A stretch of 64,000 bases of DNA from Paracoccaceae bacterium (GCA_012103375.1 WLWX01000001.1:3824492-3888491), one strand, 5' to 3'. Positions 40,128 to 50,494 are shown, counted from the stretch's first letter. A program made the numbers and translations. Notes: a model not told the origin generated them from the sequence alone.

Positions 40128-40849
40128 GACACGACGGCCCCGAACCTGCGCTCTCGTTGCTGATACGCCGCGATAAGCTTTGCAAATTCGGCAGCGGTAA
40201 AATCCGGCCAGAGTGTGTCAATGAATTCGTATTCCGAATAGGCGGACTGCCAGAGCAGGAAATTTGAAATCCGGGCTTCGCCCGACGTGCGGATCACCAG
40301 ATCCGGGTCTGGCAAAACATAGGTGTCAAGGAACCGCGCCAGCGTTTCGGCGTCCACGGCCTCGGCATCGATCCGGCCCGCCGCAACCTCGCGCGCAAGG
40401 CGTTTTGTGGCGCGCGCCACCTCGTCCCGGCCACCATAATTCAACGCCACGGTCAGATGCACCAGATCATTGTCAGCGGTCAGCAGCTCAAGCTCATCCA
40501 TCAGGCGAACCAGCTTTTCATCCAGCTTCATGCGATCACCGATAAAGCGCACGCGAATGCCACGTTCGAACAACGTGCGCGCTTCACGCTCGATATAGCG
40601 GCGAAACAGGCTCATCAGGCCGGAAACCTCGGCCTGGGTGCGTTTCCAGTTCTCGGTCGAGAAGGCAAAAATGGTCAGATATTTCACGCCAAGTTCGGGA
40701 CAGGCGGCGACGATTTCGCGCACACGGCGCGCACCGGCCTGATGGCCAAACAGCCGCGGGCGACCGCGCTTTTGCGCCCAGCGACCGTTGCCGTCCATGA
40801 TCACAGCCACGTGGCCGGGGCCTTTGGGCACCGCGGTGTCCATGTTCAT
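40124..40849 (-). CDS. uppS: Undecaprenyl diphosphate synthase (isoprenyl transferase)
   Basis: A 241-residue cis-prenyltransferase producing the C55 carrier for peptidoglycan and LPS. P-loop-like motif VAVIMDGNGRWAQKRG (~16-31), then GHQAGARRVREIV, TIFAFSTENWKR and the C-terminal PDLVIRTSGEARISNFLLWQSAYSEYEF with its substrate-binding Arg and Ser. ATG at 40849 is chosen because AGGAAGGG lies 3-5 bases before it; a frame from 40879 would include that site. Confidence 0.95.
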   Translation of the reverse strand: MNMDTAVPKGPGHVAVIMDGNGRWAQKRGRPRLFGHQAGARRVREIVAACPELGVKYLTIFAFSTENWKRTQAEVSGLMSLFRRYIEREARTLFERGIRVRFIGDRMKLDEKLVRLMDELELLTADNDLVHLTVALNYGGRDEVARATKRLAREVAAGRIDAEAVDAETLARFLDTYVLPDPDLVIRTSGEARISNFLLWQSAYSEYEFIDTLWPDFTAAEFAKLIAAYQQRERRFGAVVS

Positions 40850-40906
40850 TGTCCCTTCCTGGCTGCACGCGGTTCGCACCCCGCGCAGATCAACCCGCAG
40901 CCCTGC

Positions 40907-41470
40907 TCAGACCTGCATGATCTCTTCTTGTTTTTGCTCCAGCGCTGCGTCGATCGCGGCAATGGCCTTGTCGGTCATGTCCTGAACCTCGTCCGCCCAG
41001 ATCTTGTGATCGTCCTCGCCCATGCCGTCGTTCTTCGCCTTCTTCAGCTGATCCATGCCGTCGCGCCGGACGTTGCGGATCGCGATGCGCGCGTTTTCGG
41101 CGTAGGTGCCTGCGACCTTGGAAAGATCGCGCCGACGTTCTTCGTTCAGCTCTGGGATCGGCAGTCGGATGGTTGTGCCATCGACCACCGGATTGATTCC
41201 CAAACCGCTGTCACGAATGGCTTTTTCGACTTTGCCAATCAGGCTTTTATCCCAGACATTCACTGTCACCATGCGCGGTTCGGGCACGTTGATCGTGCCG
41301 ACCTGATTGATCGGTGTTGGCGTGTCATAGGCATCGACCACCACCGAATCCACCATCGAGGCAGAGGCGCGCCCGGTGCGCAGCGACGAAAATTCAGACC
41401 TGAGCGCGGTCATCGCGCCGTCCATGCGCCGGTTCAGATCGTCGGTATCAAGTTCGAAATCTTCACTCAT
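40907..41470 (-). CDS. frr: Ribosome recycling factor
   Basis: A 187-residue factor that splits post-termination ribosomes with EF-G. Two-domain pattern: helix [59 protein letters not shown], then [26 protein letters not shown], and the coiled-coil return helix. The start MSEDFELD (41470) follows the family; the longer frame has an unrelated lead. Confidence 0.96.
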   Translation of the reverse strand: MSEDFELDTDDLNRRMDGAMTALRSEFSSLRTGRASASMVDSVVVDAYDTPTPINQVGTINVPEPRMVTVNVWDKSLIGKVEKAIRDSGLGINPVVDGTTIRLPIPELNEERRRDLSKVAGTYAENARIAIRNVRRDGMDQLKKAKNDGMGEDDHKIWADEVQDMTDKAIAAIDAALEQKQEEIMQV

Positions 41471-41560
41471 TGTCGTAACGTCAACCCTAGATGTTGTGGT
41501 TCTTCTTAGCGCTTCAAGCACCCGTTTGTACAGGTGTGATGCTCGGCACGGCGGCCCGGT

Positions 41561-42310
41561 TCAGCCGCCCACAGTCGTGGATGTCCCCTCGCCCGCAAGA
41601 ATGCCGCGGAACCCGCCGGGTTCATCCAGCGAAAACACGATGATCGGCAGGTTGTTGTCGCGCGCCAAAGCAATCGCACTGGCGTCCATCACGCCCAGGC
41701 GTTTGGCCAGAACGTCGTCATAGCTGATGCGCTCGTACCGTTTGGCGTCATCGTGTTTTTCGGGATCCTTGTCATAGACACCGTCAACCTTCGTACCTTT
41801 GAAGATCGCCTGGCACGACATTTCCGAGGCCCGCAGCGTCGCCGCCGTGTCGGTCGTGAAATAAGGGTTCCCGGTGCCCGCCGCAAAGATGCAGACGCGC
41901 TTTTTCTCAAGATGGCGCACGGCGCGGCGGCGGATATAGGGTTCCGCGACCTCGTCCATGCGGATGGCGCTGATGACGCGGGTGTGGATTTCCAGCTCTT
42001 CCAGGGCCGATTGCATCGCCAGAGCATTCATCACCGTGGCCAGCATGCCCATGTAATCCGCTGTCGTCCGCTCCATCCCCTGCGCGCTGCCTTGCAGCCC
42101 GCGAAAGATATTGCCGCCGCCGATTACCATGCAGATCTCGACGCCCATGTCGTGGACGGATTTAACCTCCTGCGCGATGCGTGCGACTGTCGGCGGATGC
42201 AGGCCATAACCTTGGTCGCCCATCAGCGCCTCGCCCGAGATTTTCAGCAGCACGCGTTCGTAAGTGGCTGATCCGGCAGGTGTTTGGGTCTGATTTGCAA
42301 CGTCATTCAT
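41561..42310 (-). CDS. pyrH: UMP kinase
   Basis: A 249-residue hexameric amino-acid-kinase-fold UMP kinase. Motifs: [11 protein letters not shown] (~21-31), [10 protein letters not shown] (~62-71), [31 protein letters not shown] (~143-158), VDGVYDKDP and [19 protein letters not shown]. First gene of the pyrH-frr-uppS... operon; divergent from miaA with only about 80 bases between starts. Confidence 0.96.
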   Translation of the reverse strand: MNDVANQTQTPAGSATYERVLLKISGEALMGDQGYGLHPPTVARIAQEVKSVHDMGVEICMVIGGGNIFRGLQGSAQGMERTTADYMGMLATVMNALAMQSALEELEIHTRVISAIRMDEVAEPYIRRRAVRHLEKKRVCIFAAGTGNPYFTTDTAATLRASEMSCQAIFKGTKVDGVYDKDPEKHDDAKRYERISYDDVLAKRLGVMDASAIALARDNNLPIIVFSLDEPGGFRGILAGEGTSTTVGG

Positions 42311-42389
42311 GTGTCAGCGCCCCAGCCCGGTTGTCATTGCCGCGCAAACTGTCGCAAATCGCAGTCAGGTTCAATCGGGAACACAGGAT

Positions 42390-43265
42390 TTGAAGCAGCT
42401 AATCGCCAGTCTGGATGCCGAACGCCCGGTGCTGATCGCCGGACCTACCGCCAGCGGGAAATCCGCGCTGGCGATGGCGGTGGCCGAACAGGGCGGCGTG
42501 ATCATTAATGCCGACGCATTGCAGGTGTTTTCGGGCTGGCGGGTGCTGACCGCGCGCCCGTCTGCAGCGGATGAGGCCGCATTTCCCCACGCCCTCTACG
42601 GGCATGTGTCGAACAAGGTGCATTATCATTATAGTGTCGGCCATTGGCTGCGCGATATCGCGCCCCTGCTGGGCGGCGCGCGCCCCATCATCGTTGGCGG
42701 CACCGGGCTGAACTTCACCGCCCTGACCGAGGGTCTGGCCGAGATTCCGGAGACCCCTGCCGATGTCCGCGCCCGCGCCGATGCAGCCGATCCGGCCCAG
42801 TTGTTGGCCGCATTGGATGCCGCCACCGCCGCGCGCATCGACACGGCCAACCCGGCCCGAATTCGCCGTGCATGGGAAGTGTTGGAAACCACCGGGCGTG
42901 GCCTGACCGATTGGCAGGCAGCAACGCCGCCCCCCTTGCTGCCACTTCAACAGGTGCAGCCGATCGTGCTGAACGCCGCGCCAGAATGGTTGACCCCACG
43001 GATCGAGCAACGCTTTGACATCATGCTGAAATCCGGCGCCCTTGAAGAAGTGCGCGCACAGCTTCCGACCTGGGTCCCGAACCGGCCTTCGTCCCGCGCC
43101 ATCGGCGCGGCAGAGCTGGTCGCCTACCTCAACGGGCAAATGACACTGGACGCGGCGCGCGAACGCGCAGTGATTCTCAGCCGGCAATACGCCAAGCGGC
43201 AACGCACCTGGTTTCGCGCCCGGATGTCGGGCTGGAAACAACTGGACGCTGAGTCGACAGCCTGA
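42390..43265 (+). CDS. miaA: tRNA dimethylallyltransferase MiaA
   Basis: A 291-residue enzyme adding dimethylallyl to A37 of tRNAs. P-loop [14 protein letters not shown] (~15-28), [21 protein letters not shown] (substrate/Asp), [19 protein letters not shown], and [22 protein letters not shown]-terminal [12 protein letters not shown]. The start is uncertain: TTG at 42390 gives a family-like N-terminus; an ATG at 42309 adds 27 non-conserved residues and overlaps the pyrH start. Isoprenoid donor comes from the dxr pathway encoded nearby. Confidence 0.9.
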   Translation: MKQLIASLDAERPVLIAGPTASGKSALAMAVAEQGGVIINADALQVFSGWRVLTARPSAADEAAFPHALYGHVSNKVHYHYSVGHWLRDIAPLLGGARPIIVGGTGLNFTALTEGLAEIPETPADVRARADAADPAQLLAALDAATAARIDTANPARIRRAWEVLETTGRGLTDWQAATPPPLLPLQQVQPIVLNAAPEWLTPRIEQRFDIMLKSGALEEVRAQLPTWVPNRPSSRAIGAAELVAYLNGQMTLDAARERAVILSRQYAKRQRTWFRARMSGWKQLDAESTA

Positions 43266-43405
43266 ATCCGCCAACGGCTGAGACCCAAGCGCAACACTTT
43301 TCACTCAGATGTCACAGTTCAACACGAAACCGCTGGGAATGCGCACACCCCGTCCCTAGCCTGCAAGGCACTGCTAATGACTGCCGAATCTGCTGCCTGG
43401 AATAC

Positions 43406-44212
43406 ATGACACCGACAACCGGACCCTCAACGCCGTTCCGCATTGTCCCGATTGCTCTGCTTGCGCAGGGTGGGCGGTGGCGGGTCGAAGCCATGCGTGG
43501 ATACTCGGCGCCCGTTCTGTTGTGGTTCACGCGCGGCAAGGGTCGGATCACGGTCGCCGGACAGACGCGCGGCTATGGCCCGCATAATCTGGTCTATATC
43601 CCGCCCAAGGTGATGCACGGCTTTGATATGGTCGGACAGGTCTATGGCACCGCGCTGTTCCTGCCGCGCGACATGCCGAACGTCGACCTTCCCGATGCGC
43701 CGCTGCACCTGCGTCTGCTTGATGCGGGATTGCAGGCCGAAGTAAACGCCCAGATCGACAATATGCAGCGCGAATTGGACGCTGGACGCGCCGGATCCGA
43801 ACGCGCACTCGAACATCTGACGGGCCTGTTCTCGGTCTGGTTGCAGCGGCAGCTGGAAGAGGGCAACGCGCGCGACGAACGCTCTGGCACCAGCGCGGAT
43901 CGCCTGGCGGCGGCTTATACCAACCTGATCGAGGAACATTTCCGCACCGATCAGGGTGTTGCCGAATACGCCGCAATGCTGAACGTAACGCCGACCCATC
44001 TGACGCGCGCCTGCAACGTCGCCTGTGGCCGCCCGGCGCTGCAACTGCTTCAGGATCGCCGCCACTATGAAGCGCGCCGCCTGCTGTCGGAAACACGTTT
44101 GCCGATCAAGGAAGTGGCCTCCGCACTTGGGTTTTCATCAGCCGCCTATTTCAGCCGTGCCTTCCAGGCCCAGACAGGCCGCACCCCGTCATCGTTCCGC
44201 AAGAACCCCTGA
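43406..44212 (+). CDS. AraC family transcriptional regulator
   Basis: A 268-residue regulator: an N-terminal cupin-like sensor (LLWFTRGKGRITVAGQTRGYGPHNLVYIPPKVMHGFDM, ~38-75) and a C-terminal double helix-turn-helix (YAAMLNVTPTHLTRACNVACGRPALQLLQDRRHYEARRLLSETRLPIKEVASALGFSSAAYFSRAFQAQTGRTPSSFR). It reads toward the ABC operon at 44603; the intergenic region carries four evenly spaced ATGCCGY repeats that could be its targets. Ligand unknown. Confidence 0.88.
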   Translation: MTPTTGPSTPFRIVPIALLAQGGRWRVEAMRGYSAPVLLWFTRGKGRITVAGQTRGYGPHNLVYIPPKVMHGFDMVGQVYGTALFLPRDMPNVDLPDAPLHLRLLDAGLQAEVNAQIDNMQRELDAGRAGSERALEHLTGLFSVWLQRQLEEGNARDERSGTSADRLAAAYTNLIEEHFRTDQGVAEYAAMLNVTPTHLTRACNVACGRPALQLLQDRRHYEARRLLSETRLPIKEVASALGFSSAAYFSRAFQAQTGRTPSSFRKNP

Positions 44213-44394
44213 CGCGCTGTCAGCTGCGGCTGACACTGATCACCTCGCTTATCGAACATCTTCGGGTCTGAGCGCTTTTCGTGATACCGGAAACCTCTGG
44301 CACGGCACAAAGCACGCCACAGATCCACAATCCCCCTTCCGAGACTTAATTTCGTGTTGACGGCAACTCACCCGGCAAAATATCTGCCAAGGAA

Positions 44395-44469
44395 ATGCCG
44401 TACCAGCGCATCGTCTGATGCCGTTGTTTTGACTTTGAAATGCCGTCGCACCCGTTGACGTCATGCCGC
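44395..44469. promoter_or_regulatory. Array of four ATGCCGY direct repeats upstream of the ABC operon
   Basis: ATGCCGT at 44395, 44418 and 44440 and ATGCCGC at 44463, start-to-start spacing 23, 22 and 23 bases, with a weaker ATGGCGT at 44483. The spacing is close to two helix turns, so all sites face the same side of the DNA. They fill the middle of the 390-bp gap between the AraC regulator and the substrate-binding protein gene, where no gene is seen. A regulator-binding array is the simplest reading. Nearer the gene, GGGAGGA is the ribosome site for 44603. Confidence 0.5.
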
Positions 44470-44602
44470 TGAAAATGCGGGAATGGCGTTGCACTGCATG
44501 ACCAGGATGACACGGGGGTCACCCGGTTGGCGGCGCGCCCCATGTCGAAGCTTGCGCAGCGCGGATAAGCGAGACCACAGTCTGACAGGGAGGACCCGAC
44601 GC

Positions 44603-46273
44603 ATGAACCAAAGGTCAATCAACGCACAGCCGGTTCACGCGGCGGTCCAGATGTATGCAAGCGAAGCCCGGGACGGAACGCTCAGCCGGCGCGAATTTCT
44701 GACCCGCGCCACCGCGCTGGGTGTTAGTGCCCCGGTCGCCTACGGGCTTATCGGGCTCAAGGCGACGGTTCAGGCCGCCACACACGCAAAAACAGGCGGA
44801 ACACTGCGCATCGAAACCCTTGTGAAACCGCAGCGGGACCCACGCTCGGCCGATTGGAGCGAGGTCGGCAACCAGATGCGCGGCACGTTGGATTATCTGG
44901 TTGAATATAACGGCGACGGGACCTTCCGCGGCATGCTGCTGACCGGATGGGACGCGAATGAGGATGCAACCGAATACAGGCTGCATGTCCGCGAGGGTGT
45001 CAAATGGCACAACGGCGACGATTTCACCGCCGAAGATGTCGCGCGAAACATCACCGGCTGGGCCGATAGCACGATCGCAACAAACTCGATGGCCAGTCGC
45101 CTGCCCGGTATCATTGACCAGACGACCGGCAAGGCCCGCGACGGGGCGGTGACGGTGATCGACAGCCACACGGTCCAGGTCTCGTTCTCGGCGCCCAATA
45201 TCGCGCTGATCGCAGATATGTCGGACTATCCCGCAGCTATGACGCATAAGGACTTTGACGCCGCATCGCCGCTGACCGAATGGGTGGGAACCGGCCCCTA
45301 CAGGGTCGTTGAAATGGAAGTGGGCAGCAGGTGCATTCTTGAACGTGTGCCTGACCACATCTGGTGGGGGACCGAGGTTTACGGCGGCCCGTTCCTCGAC
45401 CGTATCGAACTGCTTGACTATGGCACCGACCCGTCAAGCTGGGTTGCCGCCGCCAAGGCGGATGAGGTTGATCTGCTGTACGATTCCGTCGGTGATTTTG
45501 TCGACGTCATGGATGCGCTCGGCTGGGTCCGGACCGAGGCAGCGGTGACCGCCGCAACGATTGTCATGCGCGCCAACCAGAAGGCCCAGGTTGACGGCAA
45601 GACCCCTTACGGCGACGTGGCCGTGCGGCGCGCGCTTGCGCTGGCCGTTGATAACAAAATCTGCCTGGAGCTTGGCTATTCAGATCGCGGAATCGTCGCG
45701 GAAAACCATCACGTCTGCCCGATCCATCCCGCCTATACAGACATCGGCCTGCCGCAGGTCGATCCCGCTGCTGCCAAAGCGCAGATGGAAGCCGCCGGAA
45801 TGGGCGGTTATGAGCATGAGTTGATCACGATAGATGACGATTGGCAGCGCAACACCGGGGATGCGATCGCGGCCCAGCTGCGCGATGCCGGTATCCCGGT
45901 CAAGCGAACCATCCTGCCCGGTTCGATCTTTTGGAGCGAGTGGACCAAATACCCGCTGAGCGCAACAGATTGGAACCACCGCCCGCTGGACGTTCAGATC
46001 CTGATGCTGGCCTATACCTCGGGCCAGGCCTGGAACGAGTCGGCCTTTGAAAACCCCGAATTCGATGCTTTGGTTGCCGAGGCAAACTCCATCGCTGACG
46101 CGGATACCCGGCGTGCGGTCATGGCTAAAATCGAACAGATCATGCGTGATGAGGGCGTCATCATTCAGCCCTATTGGCGCGCGCTCTATAATCACCACGT
46201 CGCGGGTTTGATCGGCGTCGAAAAGCACCCCTCGAACGAATTCCATTACTACAAGATGGCCAAAACGGCCTGA
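44603..46273 (+). CDS. ABC transporter substrate-binding protein, family 5 (peptide type), Tat-exported
   Basis: A 556-residue periplasmic binding protein of the DppA/OppA family (SBP_bac_5). The N-terminus carries a twin-arginine signal ([32 protein letters not shown], ~36-67). Mature motifs: [43 protein letters not shown] (the family signature block), [15 protein letters not shown] and [12 protein letters not shown]. Substrate cannot be told: peptides, opines or other solutes are possible. GGGAGGA precedes the ATG. First gene of the ABC operon. Confidence 0.88.
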   Translation: MNQRSINAQPVHAAVQMYASEARDGTLSRREFLTRATALGVSAPVAYGLIGLKATVQAATHAKTGGTLRIETLVKPQRDPRSADWSEVGNQMRGTLDYLVEYNGDGTFRGMLLTGWDANEDATEYRLHVREGVKWHNGDDFTAEDVARNITGWADSTIATNSMASRLPGIIDQTTGKARDGAVTVIDSHTVQVSFSAPNIALIADMSDYPAAMTHKDFDAASPLTEWVGTGPYRVVEMEVGSRCILERVPDHIWWGTEVYGGPFLDRIELLDYGTDPSSWVAAAKADEVDLLYDSVGDFVDVMDALGWVRTEAAVTAATIVMRANQKAQVDGKTPYGDVAVRRALALAVDNKICLELGYSDRGIVAENHHVCPIHPAYTDIGLPQVDPAAAKAQMEAAGMGGYEHELITIDDDWQRNTGDAIAAQLRDAGIPVKRTILPGSIFWSEWTKYPLSATDWNHRPLDVQILMLAYTSGQAWNESAFENPEFDALVAEANSIADADTRRAVMAKIEQIMRDEGVIIQPYWRALYNHHVAGLIGVEKHPSNEFHYYKMAKTA

Positions 46274-46395
46274 TTGGCCTGCAATCTGATCGCCCGTGAC
46301 GGCAGGCGCCCATTCGCCGGTCCGGTCCCGGCAAGCGATGGCCCGTCGTACCGGGGTCGGATAGGCTGTCGCCAGTGGAACTTCGGGGGCTAGGA

Positions 46396-47532
46396 ATGGG
46401 GCGGTTCATCCTGCGACGGCTGGGGGTGATGATCCTGATGGTGATCTGCCTGACGGCATTCGTGTTTTGTCTGACCAACCTCAATCCAAACCTGGAAAAA
46501 CTGGCCCGGTCCCATGGCGATCCGGGGATGGAGCCTCATCAGGTCGCAATCTGGCTTAGCGATCGTGGATATCGCGCACCGCTACACCCCGATGTGCTGG
46601 ACGCCCTTGACAGCGATGACCTCAGCCAGGCCGAAAAAGACGCACTGCTCGACACCGGGATCAATGTGCGGCTGATCCGCAATTACGGCGAATGGCTTGG
46701 CCTGCTGCCGGGATTTCGTGGCCCTGTGGATGGCGGCAAAACGATCGGGCGCTGCATTGATGCCGGTGTGCACCCCGACGACGCCCCGGACTATTGCGGT
46801 GTTCTTCAGGGCAACTGGGGCTACAGCACTGTTTTTGAAGCAAAAGTTGGTGACGTTATGGCCGCGCGCCTGTGGCAGAGCGGCAAACTGCTGTTGTGGG
46901 CGCTGATCCTGATGGTTCCTGCGGCGCTGACGCTCGGTGTGTTAACTGGCCTTCGCCAAGGGTCCGGCCCGGATCGTTCGATGTCAGCGCTTTCCACCCT
47001 GTCTGCCGCAACGCCGGAATTTGTTTCCGGCGCGATCCTGATCACCCTGCTCACCGCCTCCACCCTGGGACTGCCGTGGTCCTGGTCCAGCGCGGCCAAC
47101 ATTGCCGAGGGCGCCGCCCTGCCCCGTGTCGCGCTGCCAGCCTTTTGCATCGCGTTCTTTGGTCTGGGCCGTTTCGCACAGATGACAAGGGCCAGCATGG
47201 CCGAGGTTATGGCGACCCAATACATCCGCACAGCGCGCCTTAAAGGCATCGGCTTTGGGACAATCGTCTTCAAACACGCGCTCAGAAACGCGCTGATCGC
47301 ACCGATCACGTCGATTATGCAGTACTTTCCCTGGCTGCTGAGCGGTGTGGTAATCGTCGAGACCTTGTTCGATTACAGGGGCCTCGGCTGGACGCTGGTG
47401 CAGGCGGCCCGTAGCAATGACATTGAGTTGCTGCTGGGCTGTGCAACCGTGGCGGTGATGGTGGTTCTGATCGCGCGCCTGATATCCGACGTCGGGGCCA
47501 TGATCGCGAACCCTCGCATCCGGCTGGCGTAA
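46396..47532 (+). CDS. ABC transporter permease, DppB-like
   Basis: A 378-residue inner-membrane permease. Start at MGRFILRRLGVMILMVICLTAFVFCLTNLNPNLEKLA (46396; an upstream ATG adds seven residues). A large periplasmic insertion (~residues 40-150, with SDRGYRAPL, GEWLGLLPGFRG and two Cys in GRCIDAGV..YCGVLQGNWGYS) is typical of this Rhodobacteraceae subgroup. The EAA-type loop is YIRTARLKGIGFGTIVFKHALRNALIAPIT. Overlaps the next permease by one base (TAATG). Confidence 0.87.
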   Translation: MGRFILRRLGVMILMVICLTAFVFCLTNLNPNLEKLARSHGDPGMEPHQVAIWLSDRGYRAPLHPDVLDALDSDDLSQAEKDALLDTGINVRLIRNYGEWLGLLPGFRGPVDGGKTIGRCIDAGVHPDDAPDYCGVLQGNWGYSTVFEAKVGDVMAARLWQSGKLLLWALILMVPAALTLGVLTGLRQGSGPDRSMSALSTLSAATPEFVSGAILITLLTASTLGLPWSWSSAANIAEGAALPRVALPAFCIAFFGLGRFAQMTRASMAEVMATQYIRTARLKGIGFGTIVFKHALRNALIAPITSIMQYFPWLLSGVVIVETLFDYRGLGWTLVQAARSNDIELLLGCATVAVMVVLIARLISDVGAMIANPRIRLA

Positions 47533-48989
47533 TGGGGGGCGTCGTGGAACACCTCAGCTGGACTGGCGCATTGGGCTTCCTGAACTGGCCGTTTCTGGCA
47601 CTCGCTTTGGCAACGCTTGCTGCACACATTCTGCGCGCGGTGATGTCGATATTTGCCACAGACGTGGCCACGCCTGCCGACCAGCATGGGACCTTCAGCA
47701 CCGGACGCGGTTTTACGGTACATGTCGGAACCGCCGCAAAATGGACGTTTCGCGCGCTGATCGCGCTGACCCTGATCTTCATCGTCGGCGGAGCTGTTCT
47801 GAACCTGAATGCCGGGATCATCGGCGGGGTGTCGCGCCGTTTGCTGCCGGTCTGGATCGCGCTGGTGGTGCTTTTTGCAGCCTCGATCCGCTGGAAGGGC
47901 CGATTGGGCCTTTATGGCACTCTGTTCACCTCAAACGGCGGAATGATCGGCCTTGCACTGGTGATGTTCTGGGCCTTTACCGGCATCTTCGTTGCCATGG
48001 GCATGATCGCCACCCACAACCCGCTGGCGCAGATGTCGGCCATGATCCCAGTACCCCCCGGCAGCCCAGTGGGCACTCCGCTGGCCGATGGCATCTATCC
48101 CCACCACCTGCTTGGCGCAGATGCCATGGCGCGCGATGTCTTTTTGCGCATGGTCACCGGCGCGCTTGAGGTATTGCGGATCGCCCCCCTCGCCCCCCTC
48201 GTTGCCTTTACCGTCGGTATCACGCTGGGCCTGCCCGCCGGATACCTCGGCGGAAGGGTCGATACAGTCCTGACTTTCGTCTCAAACCTTTTTCTGGCGT
48301 TTCCGGCGATCCTGCTGTTCTTCCTTCTGGTCACGCCCGAGGTCGCGGCGACCGGCATCCCCAATTATCTGGCAATGGTGCTGTTCGCCTTTCCGATCTT
48401 CTTGCTGACAGCGCTGTTCAACACGCGGCTACGCACACAACCGCACAGGCGCAGCGTGGTCGTCGGTGTGATCCTGCTGATCGGCATCTGGGCCTGTCTG
48501 TCGCTGATTTCACAGCCCGGCACAGCGATCCGCATTCTGCCATCTGCCGTTGACCCGCTCGACATCCCCGGTCACCCGCTGCTGATCTTCGCCTCAATCG
48601 TCATCGTCATCGCGCCCGCCGTGTTCGGCCATATGCGCGGGCTGGCACAGTGCACCGCGCCCCGTGCTTTCGTGACCGCAGCCCGGATGCGCGGCGAAAC
48701 CCGCTGGTACATCGTGCTGTGGGAGGTTTTGCCAAATGCCCGCGGCCCGCTGATCGCCGATTTCTTCGCGCGCACCGGCCATGCCACGATCCTGCTTGGC
48801 GCCCTTGGCGTGCTTGGTCTGGGCCTTGGCCCGGACAGCCCCGACTGGGGAACGTCCATCGGCGAGGGGTACAAATCGCTTGGCGAATTTCCCCACCTCG
48901 CGCTGCCACCGGCCCTGGCATTGTTGAGCTTCGTTCTCGGCCTCAACCTGATTGCCGAAGCGCTGCGCCAGGAAGCCCGGCCAGAATGA
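47532..48989 (+). CDS. ABC transporter permease, DppC-like, long form
   Basis: A 485-residue permease, about 180 residues longer than DppC, owing to extra N-terminal membrane segments (residues ~1-160) before the standard fold. Substrate-channel half includes HHLLGADAMARDVFLRMVTGALEVL (DppC HxLGTDxxGRD-like), and the cytoplasmic coupling loop ARMRGETRWYIVLWEVLPNARGPLIADF. The stop overlaps the ATG of the decayed ATPase gene (ATGA). With its ATPase lost, the transporter is probably inactive unless another ATPase substitutes. Confidence 0.83.
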   Translation: MGGVVEHLSWTGALGFLNWPFLALALATLAAHILRAVMSIFATDVATPADQHGTFSTGRGFTVHVGTAAKWTFRALIALTLIFIVGGAVLNLNAGIIGGVSRRLLPVWIALVVLFAASIRWKGRLGLYGTLFTSNGGMIGLALVMFWAFTGIFVAMGMIATHNPLAQMSAMIPVPPGSPVGTPLADGIYPHHLLGADAMARDVFLRMVTGALEVLRIAPLAPLVAFTVGITLGLPAGYLGGRVDTVLTFVSNLFLAFPAILLFFLLVTPEVAATGIPNYLAMVLFAFPIFLLTALFNTRLRTQPHRRSVVVGVILLIGIWACLSLISQPGTAIRILPSAVDPLDIPGHPLLIFASIVIVIAPAVFGHMRGLAQCTAPRAFVTAARMRGETRWYIVLWEVLPNARGPLIADFFARTGHATILLGALGVLGLGLGPDSPDWGTSIGEGYKSLGEFPHLALPPALALLSFVLGLNLIAEALRQEARPE

Positions 48990-49463
48990 ATGCCCGCGCG
49001 CGCGCTGGATGCTGTGGCGGATGTGAACTTGCCCGACCCGGAAGGCATCCTGAACGCCTATCCGGATCAGCTGGATTTGGGGCAACAACTGCGCGTCGCG
49101 ATTGCCATGGCGCTGATGTCCAGGCCCGGCCTGCTGATCCTCGACGACCCGACAGCCACGCTCGACGCGACGGTCGCAGCCGGGGTGATCGACCTGGTGA
49201 AGGCCCGTGCCCAGAAATCCGGCACCGCGATCCTGTTCATTTCGCGCAACCCTGATCTGGTGCGGGAAACCTGTGACCGGATCTGCGTGATGCGCGCAGG
49301 CGAAACGGCCGGTACAGGCCAGACCGGCGACATTGCCGGGCGGGCGCAGCAGGCCCAAACGCAGGCGCAGTTTCGCCCCACCGCGCGACCGGTACGCGGC
49401 AGGTCAGCGCGCCTCTCCACAGATCAGACTATCCAATCATCCCCCCGGGCAATGTCATCCTGA
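48986..49463 (+). pseudogene. Remnant of first nucleotide-binding domain of a double ABC ATPase
   Basis: In related clusters the permeases are followed by one ~700-residue ATPase with two domains. Here the original ATG (48986, overlapping the permease stop) is followed after three codons by internal sequence in another frame (RALDAVADVNLPDPEGILNAYPDQL...), so the Walker A half (~140 codons) is deleted. What remains aligns to the C-terminal half of domain 1 but every key motif is altered: signature LDLGQ for LSGGQ, Walker B LILDDP for LxLDEP, H-loop FISRN for FISHN. The frame then degenerates (GRAQQAQTQAQFRPTARP...) and stops at 49463. Confidence 0.75.
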
Positions 49464-49465
49464 AG

Positions 49466-50494
49466 GTGGAAACCCTCAGCGCCGACCAGAAGGCCACGGA
49501 AAATGCCGGGTCTGGCACCAAAAGAAGAAGCGTAAGGGCCATTGAGGCGCTGAGCTTTGAACTCCGCGCCTCAGAAACCCTGGCCATCGTGGGGGAATCG
49601 GGCAGCGGCGCATCCGCCCTTGCCCGCGTCCTGACGGGGCTAGAGGCGGCGACCGACGGGCAAATTCTGCTGGATGATCTGAACATCGAGAACACCCCGA
49701 TCGCAAAGCGCAACGTCCAGACGGTCAGCGCGATCCAGATGATATTTCAAAACCCGTTCGACACGCTGAACCCGTCGATACCCGTTGGCCGACAGATCAT
49801 CCGTGCGCTAGAGGTCCTTGGCCATGGCAACAGCTGCGCAGACCGCCGCCATCGGATGCTGGAGCTGCTGAACCGCGTCAACCTGCCCGATACGGTTGCC
49901 GGCCTGCTGCCGGACCAGTTGAACGCCGCGCAGGCACAGCGCGTCAGCATCGCGCGCGCAATCTCGGGCGGGGCGCGGATTCTGGTGGCGGAAGAACCGG
50001 TTGCGGCGCTCGACCCCGCAAATCAGACCGCCATCATCGACCTGCTGATCGAGATTCTACGGGCCGAAAAGCTGGCGCTGCTGTTCATAAGTCAGGATCT
50101 GTCGTGCGTTCGGCAGTTTTCTGACCAGGTGATGGTTCTGTACCTTGGCCACATGGTCGAATCCGGCAGCACCGATCAGATTTTTGCACCCCCCTACCAC
50201 CCCTATATCGAGGCGCTGCTAAGCGCGGTGCCAGCCGCCGATCCGCACGTCAAAAAACGCCGGATCCTGCTGGACGGCAGCGCGCCTTCGGCAATAAATC
50301 TACCCACCGGCTGCCCGTTCCAGACCCGCTGCCGCTGAAAGGATCAGGTTCCGGGCCGGTTGTGTGAAAAAGAGGTCCCGCCGCAGAAAACTCTGGACAT
50401 AGGCCATCAGATCAAGTGCCATCTGACCGACGCGCAACTGGCGCGAATGGAACCGGTTTTTCACACAGGCGGCAGAGTGGACCAATGGACATAG
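49466..50494 (+). pseudogene. Second nucleotide-binding domain of the double ABC ATPase, degenerate and nonsense-terminated
   Basis: DppF-like domain. Just before 49466 in this frame the linker PPGNVILKVETLS can be read, showing it was joined to domain 1. All catalytic motifs are changed: Walker A GESGSGASAL (Lys to Ala), signature LNAAQAQR for LSGGQ, Walker B VAEEP for VADEP, H-loop FISQD for FISHD. The scaffold is otherwise well kept (SAIQMIFQNPFDTLNPS; YLGHMVESGSTDQIFAPPYHPYIEALLSAVP). A TGA (50336-50338) sits at the family Trp in CPFQTRCRW; past it the same frame continues KDQVPGRLCEKEVPPQKTLD...HQIKCHL to 50494. No function as an ATPase is expected. Confidence 0.78.

Noticed and set aside
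44213-44602. Leader peptide or small gene before the substrate-binding protein
   Set aside because: The open frame from 44483 joins the gene in frame, but its first 40 residues are not family-like, and GGGAGGA directly precedes 44603.
50336-50338. TGA read as Trp or selenocysteine
   Set aside because: TGA is used as a normal stop throughout the window, no SECIS-like hairpin was recognised, and the gene has other lesions. A nonsense mutation is simpler.
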